A stretch of DNA of 45,108 nucleotides from JAPKZH01 sp964537875 (GTDB taxonomy: Bacteria > Acidobacteriota > Aminicenantia > Aminicenantales > UBA4085): NCBI GenBank assembly GCA_964537875.1, contig CAZIDN010000030.1, positions 1-45,108 on the forward strand. The letters run 5' to 3'. Position 1 is the stretch's first letter; every line of letters starts with the position of its first letter. Positions 31,026 to 39,480 of the stretch are shown in pieces. Both the position numbers and the translations under genes were made by a program. The notes below the pieces were generated by a model, which was given only the letters and a program-made list of their open reading frames with translations, ran no database searches and had not been told where the DNA came from.

Positions 31026-32611
31026 TTTCGACAAAAGGCACGGCCTTTGACGTCATATTGATCAGCGGCGAGCCATACGCGGACCATCCGTTGTCCGGGG
31101 TCGGCGTGATCGCTCGGGTGCTGGACGCCAAAGGCTATAAAGTCGGGATCATCGAACGGCCGGACTGGAAAGGCGACAGAGATTTTCTGAAGCTCGGCCG
31201 GCCGCGGCTCTACTTCGGGATCACCTCGGGCTCCGTCGACAGTATGCTCGTGAACTATACGCCCCTGAAACGAGGACGAGCCAAGGACGAGCATGCGCCC
31301 TATGAGTCCGGCATGCCGGATAGGGCGGTCCTGGTTTATGCCAACAAAATCAAGCCCCTCTTCCCGGGTTCCGTCATCGTGCTCGGCGGCATCGAAGCCT
31401 CGCTGCGGCGTTTCGCCCACTACGACTACTGGGAGAACAAGGTTCGGCGCGGTCTCCTGCTCGATTCGCGCGCGGATATCCTGGTCTACGGCCCGGGCGA
31501 GCTGCAGGCTATCGAGATCGCCCGCCGTCTGGAAGCGAGCCAGGATTTGTCCGGAATCTCGGGAACATGTCTCGTGAAGAGAGAGCTGCCTTCCCGGTTC
31601 CAAGAGATTCCCTCATTCGAAGATGTGAGCAGCAGTCCCCGACAATTTTGCCGCGCCCAAAACTCTTTCTCCAACCGGAAACACCTGGCCCAGCGCCATG
31701 ACAACAGGTATGTCCTCCAATATCCGATGCCGGATTATCGGACCGAAGACTTGGACTGGATTTGCGGACTGCCCTTCTCGCGAAAAATCCCTCCTCAATT
31801 TCCGGAATTCCTAATGGCCCAATTTTCGGTCGTCACGCATCGCGGCTGTATCGGTCGCTGCTCGTTCTGCTCGCTGTCCCTCCACCAGGGAGATCGGATT
31901 GTTTCCAGGAGCGAAGAATCGATCCTTGAGGAAATCCGCCGCCTGACCCGGCATCCCCGTTTCAAAGGCTTTATCGATGACCTGGGAGGACCGACAGCCA
32001 ACATGTATGGAATGGACTGCAAGACAGGCCCAACGTGCGAGCGCGATTGTCTGGGATGCCGCACGCTTGACCGGAGCCATGGGCGCCTGGTTCATCTGAT
32101 GAAACAGGCCCGCCAGATTCCCGGCGTGAAGAAGGTCTTTGTCCGGAGCGGCATCCGCTATGACCTGGCCATGGAGAGTGAAGAGTATCTCAAGGAGCTG
32201 TCCGATCATCATCTGTCGGGCCTGCTCAAGGTCGCGCCCGAGCATGTCTCACCCGGGGTCTTGCGCTTGATGAATAAAGAGACACGGCCGCTCGAGGAAT
32301 TCCGCAACCTGTTCAAGAGAATCAACAAGGGCCGAAAGCAGCACCTAAAATATTATCTGATGGTGGCCCACCCGGGAAGCGGCAAGAAGGAGGCACGGGA
32401 GCTGGCGGGCGAGGTGCGACGCCTGGAAAAAGAAGGGGAGAAGCCGGTCGAGGGCGTCCAGATTTTCACGCCGACTCCCATGACGCGCTCAACGTGCATG
32501 TATTATACAGGGCTGGACCCGGCGACAGGGGAGAAAGTGTTCGTCCCTCGCACCTTTAGCGAAAAGAAGGAGCAGAAGAGGATGCTGATCTCGCTGCCCA
32601 AAAAATACTAA
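31022..32611 (+). CDS. YgiQ-family radical SAM protein, probably C-terminally shortened
   Basis: The 529-aa protein has the YgiQ layout: a cobalamin-binding-like N-terminal part (SGEPYADHPLSGVGVIARVL) and a radical SAM domain with the iron-sulfur motif Cx3Cx2C (C276, C280, C283 in HRGCIGRCSFC). It continues through the usual EGVQIFTPTPMTRSTCMYYT block and stops soon after FVPRTFSEKKEQKRML. Known relatives usually run some 30-60 residues beyond this point, so the end seems clipped. The reaction of the family is not established. It overlaps a convergent glycosidase gene by 56 bp. Confidence 0.88.
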   Translation: MISTKGTAFDVILISGEPYADHPLSGVGVIARVLDAKGYKVGIIERPDWKGDRDFLKLGRPRLYFGITSGSVDSMLVNYTPLKRGRAKDEHAPYESGMPDRAVLVYANKIKPLFPGSVIVLGGIEASLRRFAHYDYWENKVRRGLLLDSRADILVYGPGELQAIEIARRLEASQDLSGISGTCLVKRELPSRFQEIPSFEDVSSSPRQFCRAQNSFSNRKHLAQRHDNRYVLQYPMPDYRTEDLDWICGLPFSRKIPPQFPEFLMAQFSVVTHRGCIGRCSFCSLSLHQGDRIVSRSEESILEEIRRLTRHPRFKGFIDDLGGPTANMYGMDCKTGPTCERDCLGCRTLDRSHGRLVHLMKQARQIPGVKKVFVRSGIRYDLAMESEEYLKELSDHHLSGLLKVAPEHVSPGVLRLMNKETRPLEEFRNLFKRINKGRKQHLKYYLMVAHPGSGKKEARELAGEVRRLEKEGEKPVEGVQIFTPTPMTRSTCMYYTGLDPATGEKVFVPRTFSEKKEQKRMLISLPKKY

Positions 32612-33941
32612 GATCCTTTTCGATCCCCACAAAATGGAAGAGAACCAAATCTTTTAATCGCGGCTCAAGCTGATGCTCAGCTAAAATATCGACGGAGTAA
32701 TGGAGCTCGAGCAGAGCATGAAGCGCGCCCTCCAGGTCGTCGAATTCTCCACCCCAGGGCGAAAAAATCTTTTCCGACTTGTCCCAGTGCGATTCAGACG
32801 ATAAAAGAAGCGCGATTTGAGGAACGGTTTTGCTCTTGAAGCTCACCTCCTGACGAGCTCGGCAGAAATCCGCCACTTGTCCTTCCTGGTCGATGATGGC
32901 ATCGACGATTAATCCGGATCGCGTAGGTTGATGATAGATCTGGAAGCCGCCGCCCTGCATCAGAACGACGGCGGCTTCCTGCATGAGCTGCACCGGTGTT
33001 TTGATGCTCCAACCCAGGTCCTTCCCCTTATCGAATCCCCAGGACATGAGGTCCCAGGGCATGCCCGTGCTGGCCAAGTAGCGGGCTTCTACCCGCGCTC
33101 TGTCGAGAGACAGAGAGGGCGAATAATCTCCGGAAAGAAAGTCGAGCTTGGCCACAAGCGGCTTTGGAGCGAAGCTCGTATACATCCAGTTGCTGGTGAT
33201 CTGGAGATTGGGATTGAAAGCGTGGAGAGCGTCTACCCAGTGGCAGAGATAGTTTTCAAACGCCCGGCGGTTGAACATCTTCCAGTCGAGCCACCTTGGA
33301 TCGCTCCGGTCTTTGGGGGCCACGCGAAGACCCGTTTCCTTGTTCCAGGCGTCCAAGGCCTGCGGTGAGTAATCGAACTGCGCGGCCCAGCATTCGCCAT
33401 CGACCCAGACTCCGTCTAGCTCGTAACCAGACGTGACTTCTTTAAGCTGGGGGATAAGGAACTCGTCCTTATAGGCTCCGAAAACGCTCGTGTTGTTCGG
33501 ATCCCGATTGCCTTTTTCGTCAATCCGGGCCCAATCAGGATGGTGCTCGATAGCCTGGGAATCCCAAACGCCGGAGTAGTGGATAAACAGGGCGACCCCA
33601 TGATCGCGCGTCACTTTGCGCCAGATGGCCAGGCTGTCTTTCTTGATCCCGGGCGCCGGCCAGCCGATCTTGGTCGGATAGCCTGCCCAGCCGACATGTC
33701 CCTTGCAATCATACTGGATATAATCCGGCTTCACCCGGTTGAGCAGGCGGGCGATGTTTTCTACCGACACGTCGGCCCCGAGTTCGGTATCGGTTTTACT
33801 CGGATGCAGGTCGAAATGAAGGCCGAAGAAGGCGTTTTTGCGGGCTAGGGGCTTTTTCCCCGATTCGTCCGGCCAGGCCGGATGGATGAGGAGACAGCTC
33901 AATATTAAGACAGGAAATCCGAAAATGCTTCTGATTCTCAT
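32556..33941 (-). CDS. Secreted glycosidase-like protein, C-terminally truncated
   Basis: The 461-aa frame starts with a signal peptide (MRIRSIFGFPVLILSCLLI) and continues into a TIM-barrel domain like alpha-L-fucosidase/GHL6-type hypothetical glycosidases (PDYIQYDCKGHVGWAGYPTK, VWVDGECW). From about residue 370 a second domain of the beta-galactosidase trimerisation type begins (VPQIALLLSSESHWDKSE), but it breaks off after DILAEHQLEPRLKD and ends in a tail of unlike composition inside the YgiQ gene. The family is normally longer. Most likely a 3' truncation; the remaining protein may be non-functional. Confidence 0.7.
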   Translation of the reverse strand: MRIRSIFGFPVLILSCLLIHPAWPDESGKKPLARKNAFFGLHFDLHPSKTDTELGADVSVENIARLLNRVKPDYIQYDCKGHVGWAGYPTKIGWPAPGIKKDSLAIWRKVTRDHGVALFIHYSGVWDSQAIEHHPDWARIDEKGNRDPNNTSVFGAYKDEFLIPQLKEVTSGYELDGVWVDGECWAAQFDYSPQALDAWNKETGLRVAPKDRSDPRWLDWKMFNRRAFENYLCHWVDALHAFNPNLQITSNWMYTSFAPKPLVAKLDFLSGDYSPSLSLDRARVEARYLASTGMPWDLMSWGFDKGKDLGWSIKTPVQLMQEAAVVLMQGGGFQIYHQPTRSGLIVDAIIDQEGQVADFCRARQEVSFKSKTVPQIALLLSSESHWDKSEKIFSPWGGEFDDLEGALHALLELHYSVDILAEHQLEPRLKDLVLFHFVGIEKDLSIFWAARSASSSAPSFR

Positions 33942-34086
33942 AGGCGGTGCCTCGCTTTTTATAACCGGAAAGAAACATAGTCCAGAGAGCGAAAAATTTC
34001 AAGACGATACATTGAAATCACTGAGGATTGACATTTCGGAGAATCCTTAATATATTTCCCACCTAATTGACGAGGGGAGAAGGAGG

Positions 34087-36990
34087 ATTTCCTTCGACAA
34101 AAGTCCTGGAATTTTTTGTCTTGGATTCAGTCTGCTTTTTCTTCCGATTTTTCTTTTCCGGAGTGGCGCGGTAGACACCGATCTTATTCAGATTTATAAA
34201 AAAGCTGTTGCCGATGGCGAAATCCTAATCAAGGCTGGGAATTTTCAACCGGCCGCAGGCCGGTTTGAAGAGGCCGTAAAGCTGGCCAAGAAACTCAAGA
34301 ATCGGAGAGAGGAAATCTTCTGCTTGACCAAGTTGGGACTCTTGACCTGGAATCTCGGCCGCATGGAGGAATGTTCTCGTCTTTATCAAGAAGCCCTGAC
34401 GCTGGCGCGTCTTGCGAATTTAAAAAGGGAAGAGCAGATTTGTTTGACGGCCCTTGAGATTTTCGATTTGTATTCGAAAGGGAAAGAAGCCCGTTCCCAG
34501 GGAAAATATCAGGAGTCGATCGAGATCCTTCAAAGAGCCGTGGCCTTGGCACGAGGGATTCAGAGCAGAGAGCATGAGGTCAAGTGCCTTCGTCAAATGA
34601 GTGTCAACTATTGGGAGCAAAACAAGTTCAAGGAATTTTTTGACCTGAATACAGAAGCCCAAAAGATGGCCCGGGAGATCAATCATAGGAGGGAGGAAGG
34701 CATTTGTTATAACAATATCGGGATTTATTATTGGAAAATAAGCAATTATTCGAAAGCCCTTAAATACTTCCAACTTTCCCTGGAAATTGCCGAGAAGGAA
34801 AATTCCGCTGAGAGTAAGTCGCAGAGCCTAACTAATTTAACTTTACTTTATATAGATTTAGGAAATTATGATAGGGCATTAGAATGCTTATTATTAGTAC
34901 TAAAAATCGACAGAGATTTAAAAAATGAGAATTATATTTATATGGATTTAAATAATCTGGGAATAATTTATCGAAATAGGGGAATTTTGTCAGATAATAA
35001 AAAAGATTTTATTGAATCAATCTCAAATTTAAGCTATTCGCTTTTATTAACAAGGAGGAATGGGGATAAAAAAAGCGAAGTAAAGATACTAAATAATATC
35101 GGAGAAACATACTATTGTTTGGAGGATTATGATGAGGCAATAAAAAATTATAATGCGGCGCTAAATAAGGCAATAGAAATTCATGATTTAGAAGAAACTT
35201 GTAACATATCTAACAATATAGGAAATACGCAATTAAGCATAAATAATTATCAAAAAGCCTCAATATATTTCAAACGTTCTATCGAATTAGCTTTAAAGAT
35301 CAACAATGCGAAAATCCTGTGGGAAGCCTATTATGGCCTTGGTCAGTGTCATGAAAAAAATGGAGAGCTTATTGCGGCGTTGGATTGCTACAAGAATTCG
35401 ATTGAGATCATTGATAGAATAAGAAGCCAAATTTTCCTTGATACATTCAAAGCGGGCTTTGTCAGAAATAAGCTGAAAGTCTATGAATCTCTGATAAATA
35501 TTTTATACGAGCTGAAACATAGAGACGACTCCAAAAAATACGAGAAGGAAATATTCCTCTTTGTTGAAAAGGTGAAGGCCCGGGCATTTTTGGAAGGACT
35601 TGCGGAATCCAAGATAGATATCCGGGAGAATTTGAGCCAAGAATTGCGGGATGAAGAGGATAGAATATCTGACCAGATCACCTCGATTATTTTCAATATC
35701 TCTCGACCCGGCCTCTCCGTGAAAGATAAGAAGGCCCTGGAAGATAAGCTGTCGCGAGAGGAGGACAGCTATATGAGGCTGATATCGAAGATGAGGGAGG
35801 AAAATCCCGAGGCGGCCAGCTTGGTCTCTCCTGAGCTTTCTCGGCAGGAGCGTGTTCAAGAAATTCTTGCGGATGACAAAACAGCACTGATCGAATATTT
35901 TTTAGGCGAGAAACGGTCATATTTGTTCTTAATCACGAAAAGCGGCATGGATTTCCATCCTCTTCCCTCCAGGCAAGAAATCGAAAAATCCGTGAAGGGC
36001 TATCTCAAGCTTATCTCTGAGCCCCCACAAAAAGAATTTCTGGGCAGACTCGGAGCGATACGCCTATTTGATGAATTCCTCTTTCCTTTAAAAGACAAAA
36101 AATATCGTAGGCTCGAAAAGTTAATCATCGTTCCTGACGGCATTCTCTATTATTTGCCGTTTGAGACTTTGATATCGGGGCAGGAAAATAGGGCATCGAA
36201 GTCACTCATAGACCAATTTCAGGTTTCCTATGCGCCGTCGTCTTCGGTGCTGATGTTCCTGCTCGATAAAAGGGCAACGCATAGGAATCCAAGCGGTCTT
36301 CTAGCTTTCGGGGACCCGGTTTATCCTGTTTTGAAATCTCCTTCCCCAAAGGGGAACGTATCCGAAAACATCTTGGCTGAGCTTTATTTGAATCAGGGTT
36401 TTAAGTTCTTTCCCATTCCTTATACGAGGGACGAGATCAGGGCGATATCGAAATATTTTCCGAAAGACAAAAAAGATATTTTTCTTGGGCAAAATGCCAG
36501 GGAGGAAAACATAAAAAAGCCTCCTCGGAACGATTATCAGGTTGTTCATTTTGCCTGCCATGGATTCTTAGATGAAAATCAGCCTTTTCGGTCGGCCCTT
36601 GTATTATCCCAGGATCAAGAAAAAGAAGAAGACGGTTTTCTCCAGGTCCGCGAACTCTATAATCTCCGGCTCAAAGCAAACCTGGTGGTTCTATCGGCGT
36701 GTCATTCCGGGCGGGGAAAACTGGAAAAAGGAGAGGGAATATTGGGCCTGACCAGGATGTTTTTTTACTCCGGCTCGAAATCCGTCTTGTCGACTTTATG
36801 GTCAGTGAATGATCAATCTACGTCACGATTTATGAAAATATATTACCGCTATCTAGCCAAGGGTCAAAAAATAGGGGAGGCCCTGCGACTCACCAAGCTG
36901 GACATGATTCAATCGAAATTCTCCCATCCGTATTACTGGGCGGGCTTTATTTTGAACGGCGATTATGACTCAAGAATTGATTTTCGTTGA
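34087..36990 (+). CDS. TPR-CHAT caspase-like protein 1 (exported?)
   Basis: The frame is open from 34,051. An ATG/GTG/TTG-only reading starts at TTG 34,324, but translation upstream gives a signal-peptide-like stretch (GIFCLGFSLLFLPIFLF) and another TPR, so the true start is probably ATT 34,087 with GGGGAG upstream (967 aa). About ten TPR units cover residues ~40-460; a linker follows, then the CHAT peptidase domain with H825 (HFACHGF) and C872 (LSACHSG). TPR-CHAT proteins are caspase-like proteases. The middle TPRs are very AT-rich compared with the rest. It is a colinear paralog of the protein at 40,848-43,856 and is convergent with the anti-sigma gene (21-bp overlap). Confidence 0.85.
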   Translation: MSFDKSPGIFCLGFSLLFLPIFLFRSGAVDTDLIQIYKKAVADGEILIKAGNFQPAAGRFEEAVKLAKKLKNRREEIFCLTKLGLLTWNLGRMEECSRLYQEALTLARLANLKREEQICLTALEIFDLYSKGKEARSQGKYQESIEILQRAVALARGIQSREHEVKCLRQMSVNYWEQNKFKEFFDLNTEAQKMAREINHRREEGICYNNIGIYYWKISNYSKALKYFQLSLEIAEKENSAESKSQSLTNLTLLYIDLGNYDRALECLLLVLKIDRDLKNENYIYMDLNNLGIIYRNRGILSDNKKDFIESISNLSYSLLLTRRNGDKKSEVKILNNIGETYYCLEDYDEAIKNYNAALNKAIEIHDLEETCNISNNIGNTQLSINNYQKASIYFKRSIELALKINNAKILWEAYYGLGQCHEKNGELIAALDCYKNSIEIIDRIRSQIFLDTFKAGFVRNKLKVYESLINILYELKHRDDSKKYEKEIFLFVEKVKARAFLEGLAESKIDIRENLSQELRDEEDRISDQITSIIFNISRPGLSVKDKKALEDKLSREEDSYMRLISKMREENPEAASLVSPELSRQERVQEILADDKTALIEYFLGEKRSYLFLITKSGMDFHPLPSRQEIEKSVKGYLKLISEPPQKEFLGRLGAIRLFDEFLFPLKDKKYRRLEKLIIVPDGILYYLPFETLISGQENRASKSLIDQFQVSYAPSSSVLMFLLDKRATHRNPSGLLAFGDPVYPVLKSPSPKGNVSENILAELYLNQGFKFFPIPYTRDEIRAISKYFPKDKKDIFLGQNAREENIKKPPRNDYQVVHFACHGFLDENQPFRSALVLSQDQEKEEDGFLQVRELYNLRLKANLVVLSACHSGRGKLEKGEGILGLTRMFFYSGSKSVLSTLWSVNDQSTSRFMKIYYRYLAKGQKIGEALRLTKLDMIQSKFSHPYYWAGFILNGDYDSRIDFR

Positions 36991-37710
36991 TCCATCCGCC
37001 ACAACAAAATAAACAAGCTCGGATTCTATGACGCTCCTGTTCTTCATGTTTATCGTGATCATCCAGAAATATATATGGGAAGGGGCTAATTTTTGAAGGA
37101 TTTTGGAAGGAAGGATATATTTGGTTTCTCCTAATTTCGGGCTTTTCCAAATGAACCTAAGCGATTCGTCAAATAGCTCTACCTCATATGAATCCGCCCC
37201 GTCGTATTCCTGCCAACGAAAGACGAAATGAGATTTTTCAACCCGGGCGTTGATAGGTTCGATCAATCGAATGTCTGACTCTATGTGCCCGCGCCCAACT
37301 TGTTGTTTGAATAACAGAACCGGATTTTTGTTTATGAAGGTGAGAACAGCCAAGGAGAGCGAAGCGAACCCAACCAGCACGGCGGCGTACCTCCAGAAAC
37401 GATGGGAGAAAACCATTTTCGGACGACCAAAGGATTCTCGAGATGGGATCTTAGGATCCAGCCACATTGCGATTTCCCGGTCCATCTGTTCCGAGCTTCT
37501 CTTGATTTTCAGAATCAGATCAAATTCCTGGGCGCAGGGAGCACAGCGCGTGATATGGTCAACGATCTTCGTTTTACGTCTTCTGGGTGTTCTGGGTTTG
37601 AAGAACTTTATGAGATCGTTGAGGGGTGGGCAATTTTTCCTGGATTCTGGCAGTCTTCCGCCAACGAAAGACTGGTATAAGGCGCATAAATCTTTATGGT
37701 TGATGTTCAT
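36970..37710 (-). CDS. Membrane anti-sigma protein with zinc finger and Fn3-like outer domain
   Basis: The 246-aa protein has a zinc-finger region (KIVDHITRCAPCAQEFDLI, HxxxCxxC), one membrane helix (YAAVLVGFASLSLAVLTFI, residues ~109-127) and a ~100-residue extracytoplasmic part that looks like a fibronectin-III or Ig-like domain (FVFRWQEYDGADSYEVELFD). This is the layout of anti-sigma factors that sense the envelope. Its start lies within the end of the sigma gene (17-bp overlap), so the pair is coupled. The outer domain is a plausible substrate or ligand-binding part for the neighbouring CHAT proteins. Confidence 0.82.
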   Translation of the reverse strand: MNINHKDLCALYQSFVGGRLPESRKNCPPLNDLIKFFKPRTPRRRKTKIVDHITRCAPCAQEFDLILKIKRSSEQMDREIAMWLDPKIPSRESFGRPKMVFSHRFWRYAAVLVGFASLSLAVLTFINKNPVLLFKQQVGRGHIESDIRLIEPINARVEKSHFVFRWQEYDGADSYEVELFDESLRFIWKSPKLGETKYILPSKILQKLAPSHIYFWMITINMKNRSVIESELVYFVVADGSTKINS

Positions 37711-38257
37711 ACTCGATATCGTGTTCCCTTAATATTTTTTTCAAGTCCGATAAGCCGCGGTAGAGCAGATTTCTCGTCTTGTCTTTGCTCCAATTGAAAT
37801 AAACGGCGATTTCTTCGATGTTCATATTCAACAAATAAAGCTTTACCACTCTTCGACGCGATTCGATCAAGCCTTCGACGGCCCTTCCGACAATGTCTTT
37901 CATGTCCCTGTCGCCGTAAAAAGGGTCCGAAACATAAGGTTTATTTTGCTCAGAGATCTTTTTGGTTTTTTCGTGAAGATAGATTCCCTCCTCGCGTTTG
38001 AGCTTTCTCAGCTGATCGATGACCGATGAATCCACAATTTTCTTTATATAAGACGAATAATTGGTGATTATTTTCTCATTGTGCAAAATTTTCCAAATCT
38101 TGATCTTGACTTCCTGCAAGATGTCATCGATATCCAAGCCGAATTTATTCAGGTTATATTTATGTATTTGGACAGTGATGAATCTTGAGAATCTCTCAAT
38201 GATCTCTGTCAGTTCTTTCTCTTTTTTATCGTCCCAGTTCATTTTCATCCTGGTCAT
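37694..38257 (-). CDS. ECF-type sigma factor of the CHAT locus
   Basis: The 187-aa protein has region 2 (FGLDIDDILQEVKIKIWKIL, then YSSYIKKIVDSSVIDQLRKL) and region 4 (VKLYLLNMNIEEIAVYFNWS, KDKTRNLLYRGLSDLKKIL). It differs from the sigma factor at 27,178 and is AT-richer. Start ATG 38,257; a second ATG four codons on is an alternative. It is divergent from the sigma-54 activator gene, with 67 bp between the starts. Confidence 0.88.
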   Translation of the reverse strand: MTRMKMNWDDKKEKELTEIIERFSRFITVQIHKYNLNKFGLDIDDILQEVKIKIWKILHNEKIITNYSSYIKKIVDSSVIDQLRKLKREEGIYLHEKTKKISEQNKPYVSDPFYGDRDMKDIVGRAVEGLIESRRRVVKLYLLNMNIEEIAVYFNWSKDKTRNLLYRGLSDLKKILREHDIEYEHQP

Positions 38258-38324
38258 CGTCGCGAAAGGGCTGCCCTATATATACAATAATATAGATGAA
38301 AATTATTAGAAAAATTCTCAATTT

Positions 38325-39338
38325 TTGAACATTTATGAGAATTTATTTCTCGAAAGACGTTTAATTTTATGGAAAGAAGACATCCGAAAGAGATCTTGGT
38401 TGGATCCATTGAATTTCGAAAATATGCCGATCATCGGAAAAAGTCGGGCGATCAGGGAAAAGCTTGAATTTATCGTTAAGGCGGCCCGATGCGGATCGAA
38501 TCTGCTGATTTTGGGCGAAACAGGCACAGGAAAAGAACTCATGGCCAGGAGCATCCATTCAATGGGCCATCGGAGAAATGGGACGTTTATTGCGATTAAT
38601 TGTACGGATATTCCTCACGATTTGTTCGAAGCGGAGCTTTTTGGCTATGCCAGAGGCTCGTTTACCGGAGCGATCAGACAAAAGCCCGGCCTCCTGGAGG
38701 TTGCTAACGGGGGAACGGTTTTTCTGGACGAAATCGGAAGCCTTTCTCTTGCTCTGCAAGCCAAGCTTTTAAGAGTCGTGGAGAGGAAGGAAATAAGGAG
38801 AATCGGGGAGACGGCCTTCAGGGCCATAGAAGTCCGGTTTATTTTTGCCACAAACGAGCATCTTTTAGAAGGAGTCAAGAAAGGGACGTTTCGCTTGGAC
38901 CTGTATTACAGGATTAGCGCTTTGAAATTTGTGATTCCCGCTTTGCGGGAACGGAAAGAGGATATTCCGTTGTTGGTCGATCATTTTCTCAGCCGCGAAA
39001 ACCAAAGATGGAATTCCCAAAAAACGTTTTCTTCCAGCGCTTTCCATAGATTAATGTCCCATGATTTTCCTGGCAATATCAGGGAGCTCGAGAATATCAT
39101 CGAGAGAGCTTTTGTCCTTTCAGAATCTGGTCAAATTCAAGACGCCGATATTCAAATCGAGGAAGGATTATCCTCCGGAAAAGACGACCTTGAAGGCGTT
39201 CCCGATCAGCTCAGGCAGATCTTGGAAAATTGCCGCTGGAACAAGACCAGGGCGGCTTCAGAAATTGGGAAGAGCCGTCGGCAATTCTATCGGATCCTGG
39301 AAAAATATCAGATGTCGGACTGCATCCGCAAGAACTAA
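38325..39338 (+). CDS. Sigma-54-dependent activator without receiver domain
   Basis: The 337-aa protein has a short N-terminal segment (~33 residues), then the AAA+ domain with Walker A GETGTGKE, the sigma-54 contact loop GSFTGA, Walker B GGTVFLDEIG and the DFPGNIRELENII sensor 2 region, and a Fis-type HTH (NKTRAASEIGKSRRQFYRIL). No sensory domain is present, so activity must be controlled otherwise. The start is uncertain: TTG 38,325 lacks a Shine-Dalgarno site. No clear sigma-54 promoter (GG-N10-GC type) is seen next to the neighbours. Confidence 0.88.
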   Translation: MNIYENLFLERRLILWKEDIRKRSWLDPLNFENMPIIGKSRAIREKLEFIVKAARCGSNLLILGETGTGKELMARSIHSMGHRRNGTFIAINCTDIPHDLFEAELFGYARGSFTGAIRQKPGLLEVANGGTVFLDEIGSLSLALQAKLLRVVERKEIRRIGETAFRAIEVRFIFATNEHLLEGVKKGTFRLDLYYRISALKFVIPALRERKEDIPLLVDHFLSRENQRWNSQKTFSSSAFHRLMSHDFPGNIRELENIIERAFVLSESGQIQDADIQIEEGLSSGKDDLEGVPDQLRQILENCRWNKTRAASEIGKSRRQFYRILEKYQMSDCIRKN

Positions 39339-39351
39339 AAGCGCTCCCGGC

Positions 39352-39380
39352 TTGACTTTTTTCCCCATATTTATTAAAAT
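39352..39380 (+). promoter_or_regulatory. Promoter of the glycosyltransferase gene
   Basis: TTGACT (39,352-39,357), 17-bp spacer, TAAAAT (39,375-39,380). The gene starts ~100 bp downstream, giving a long leader. Confidence 0.55.
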
Positions 39381-39480
39381 TCCTCCCTCAAAACGAGAAT
39401 ATCATCTAGATTTTCTATCTATAAAGGCTTCACTTTATTAGAAAGAATATATTCTCCGTCTGAAGAGATATAGGATTTAT

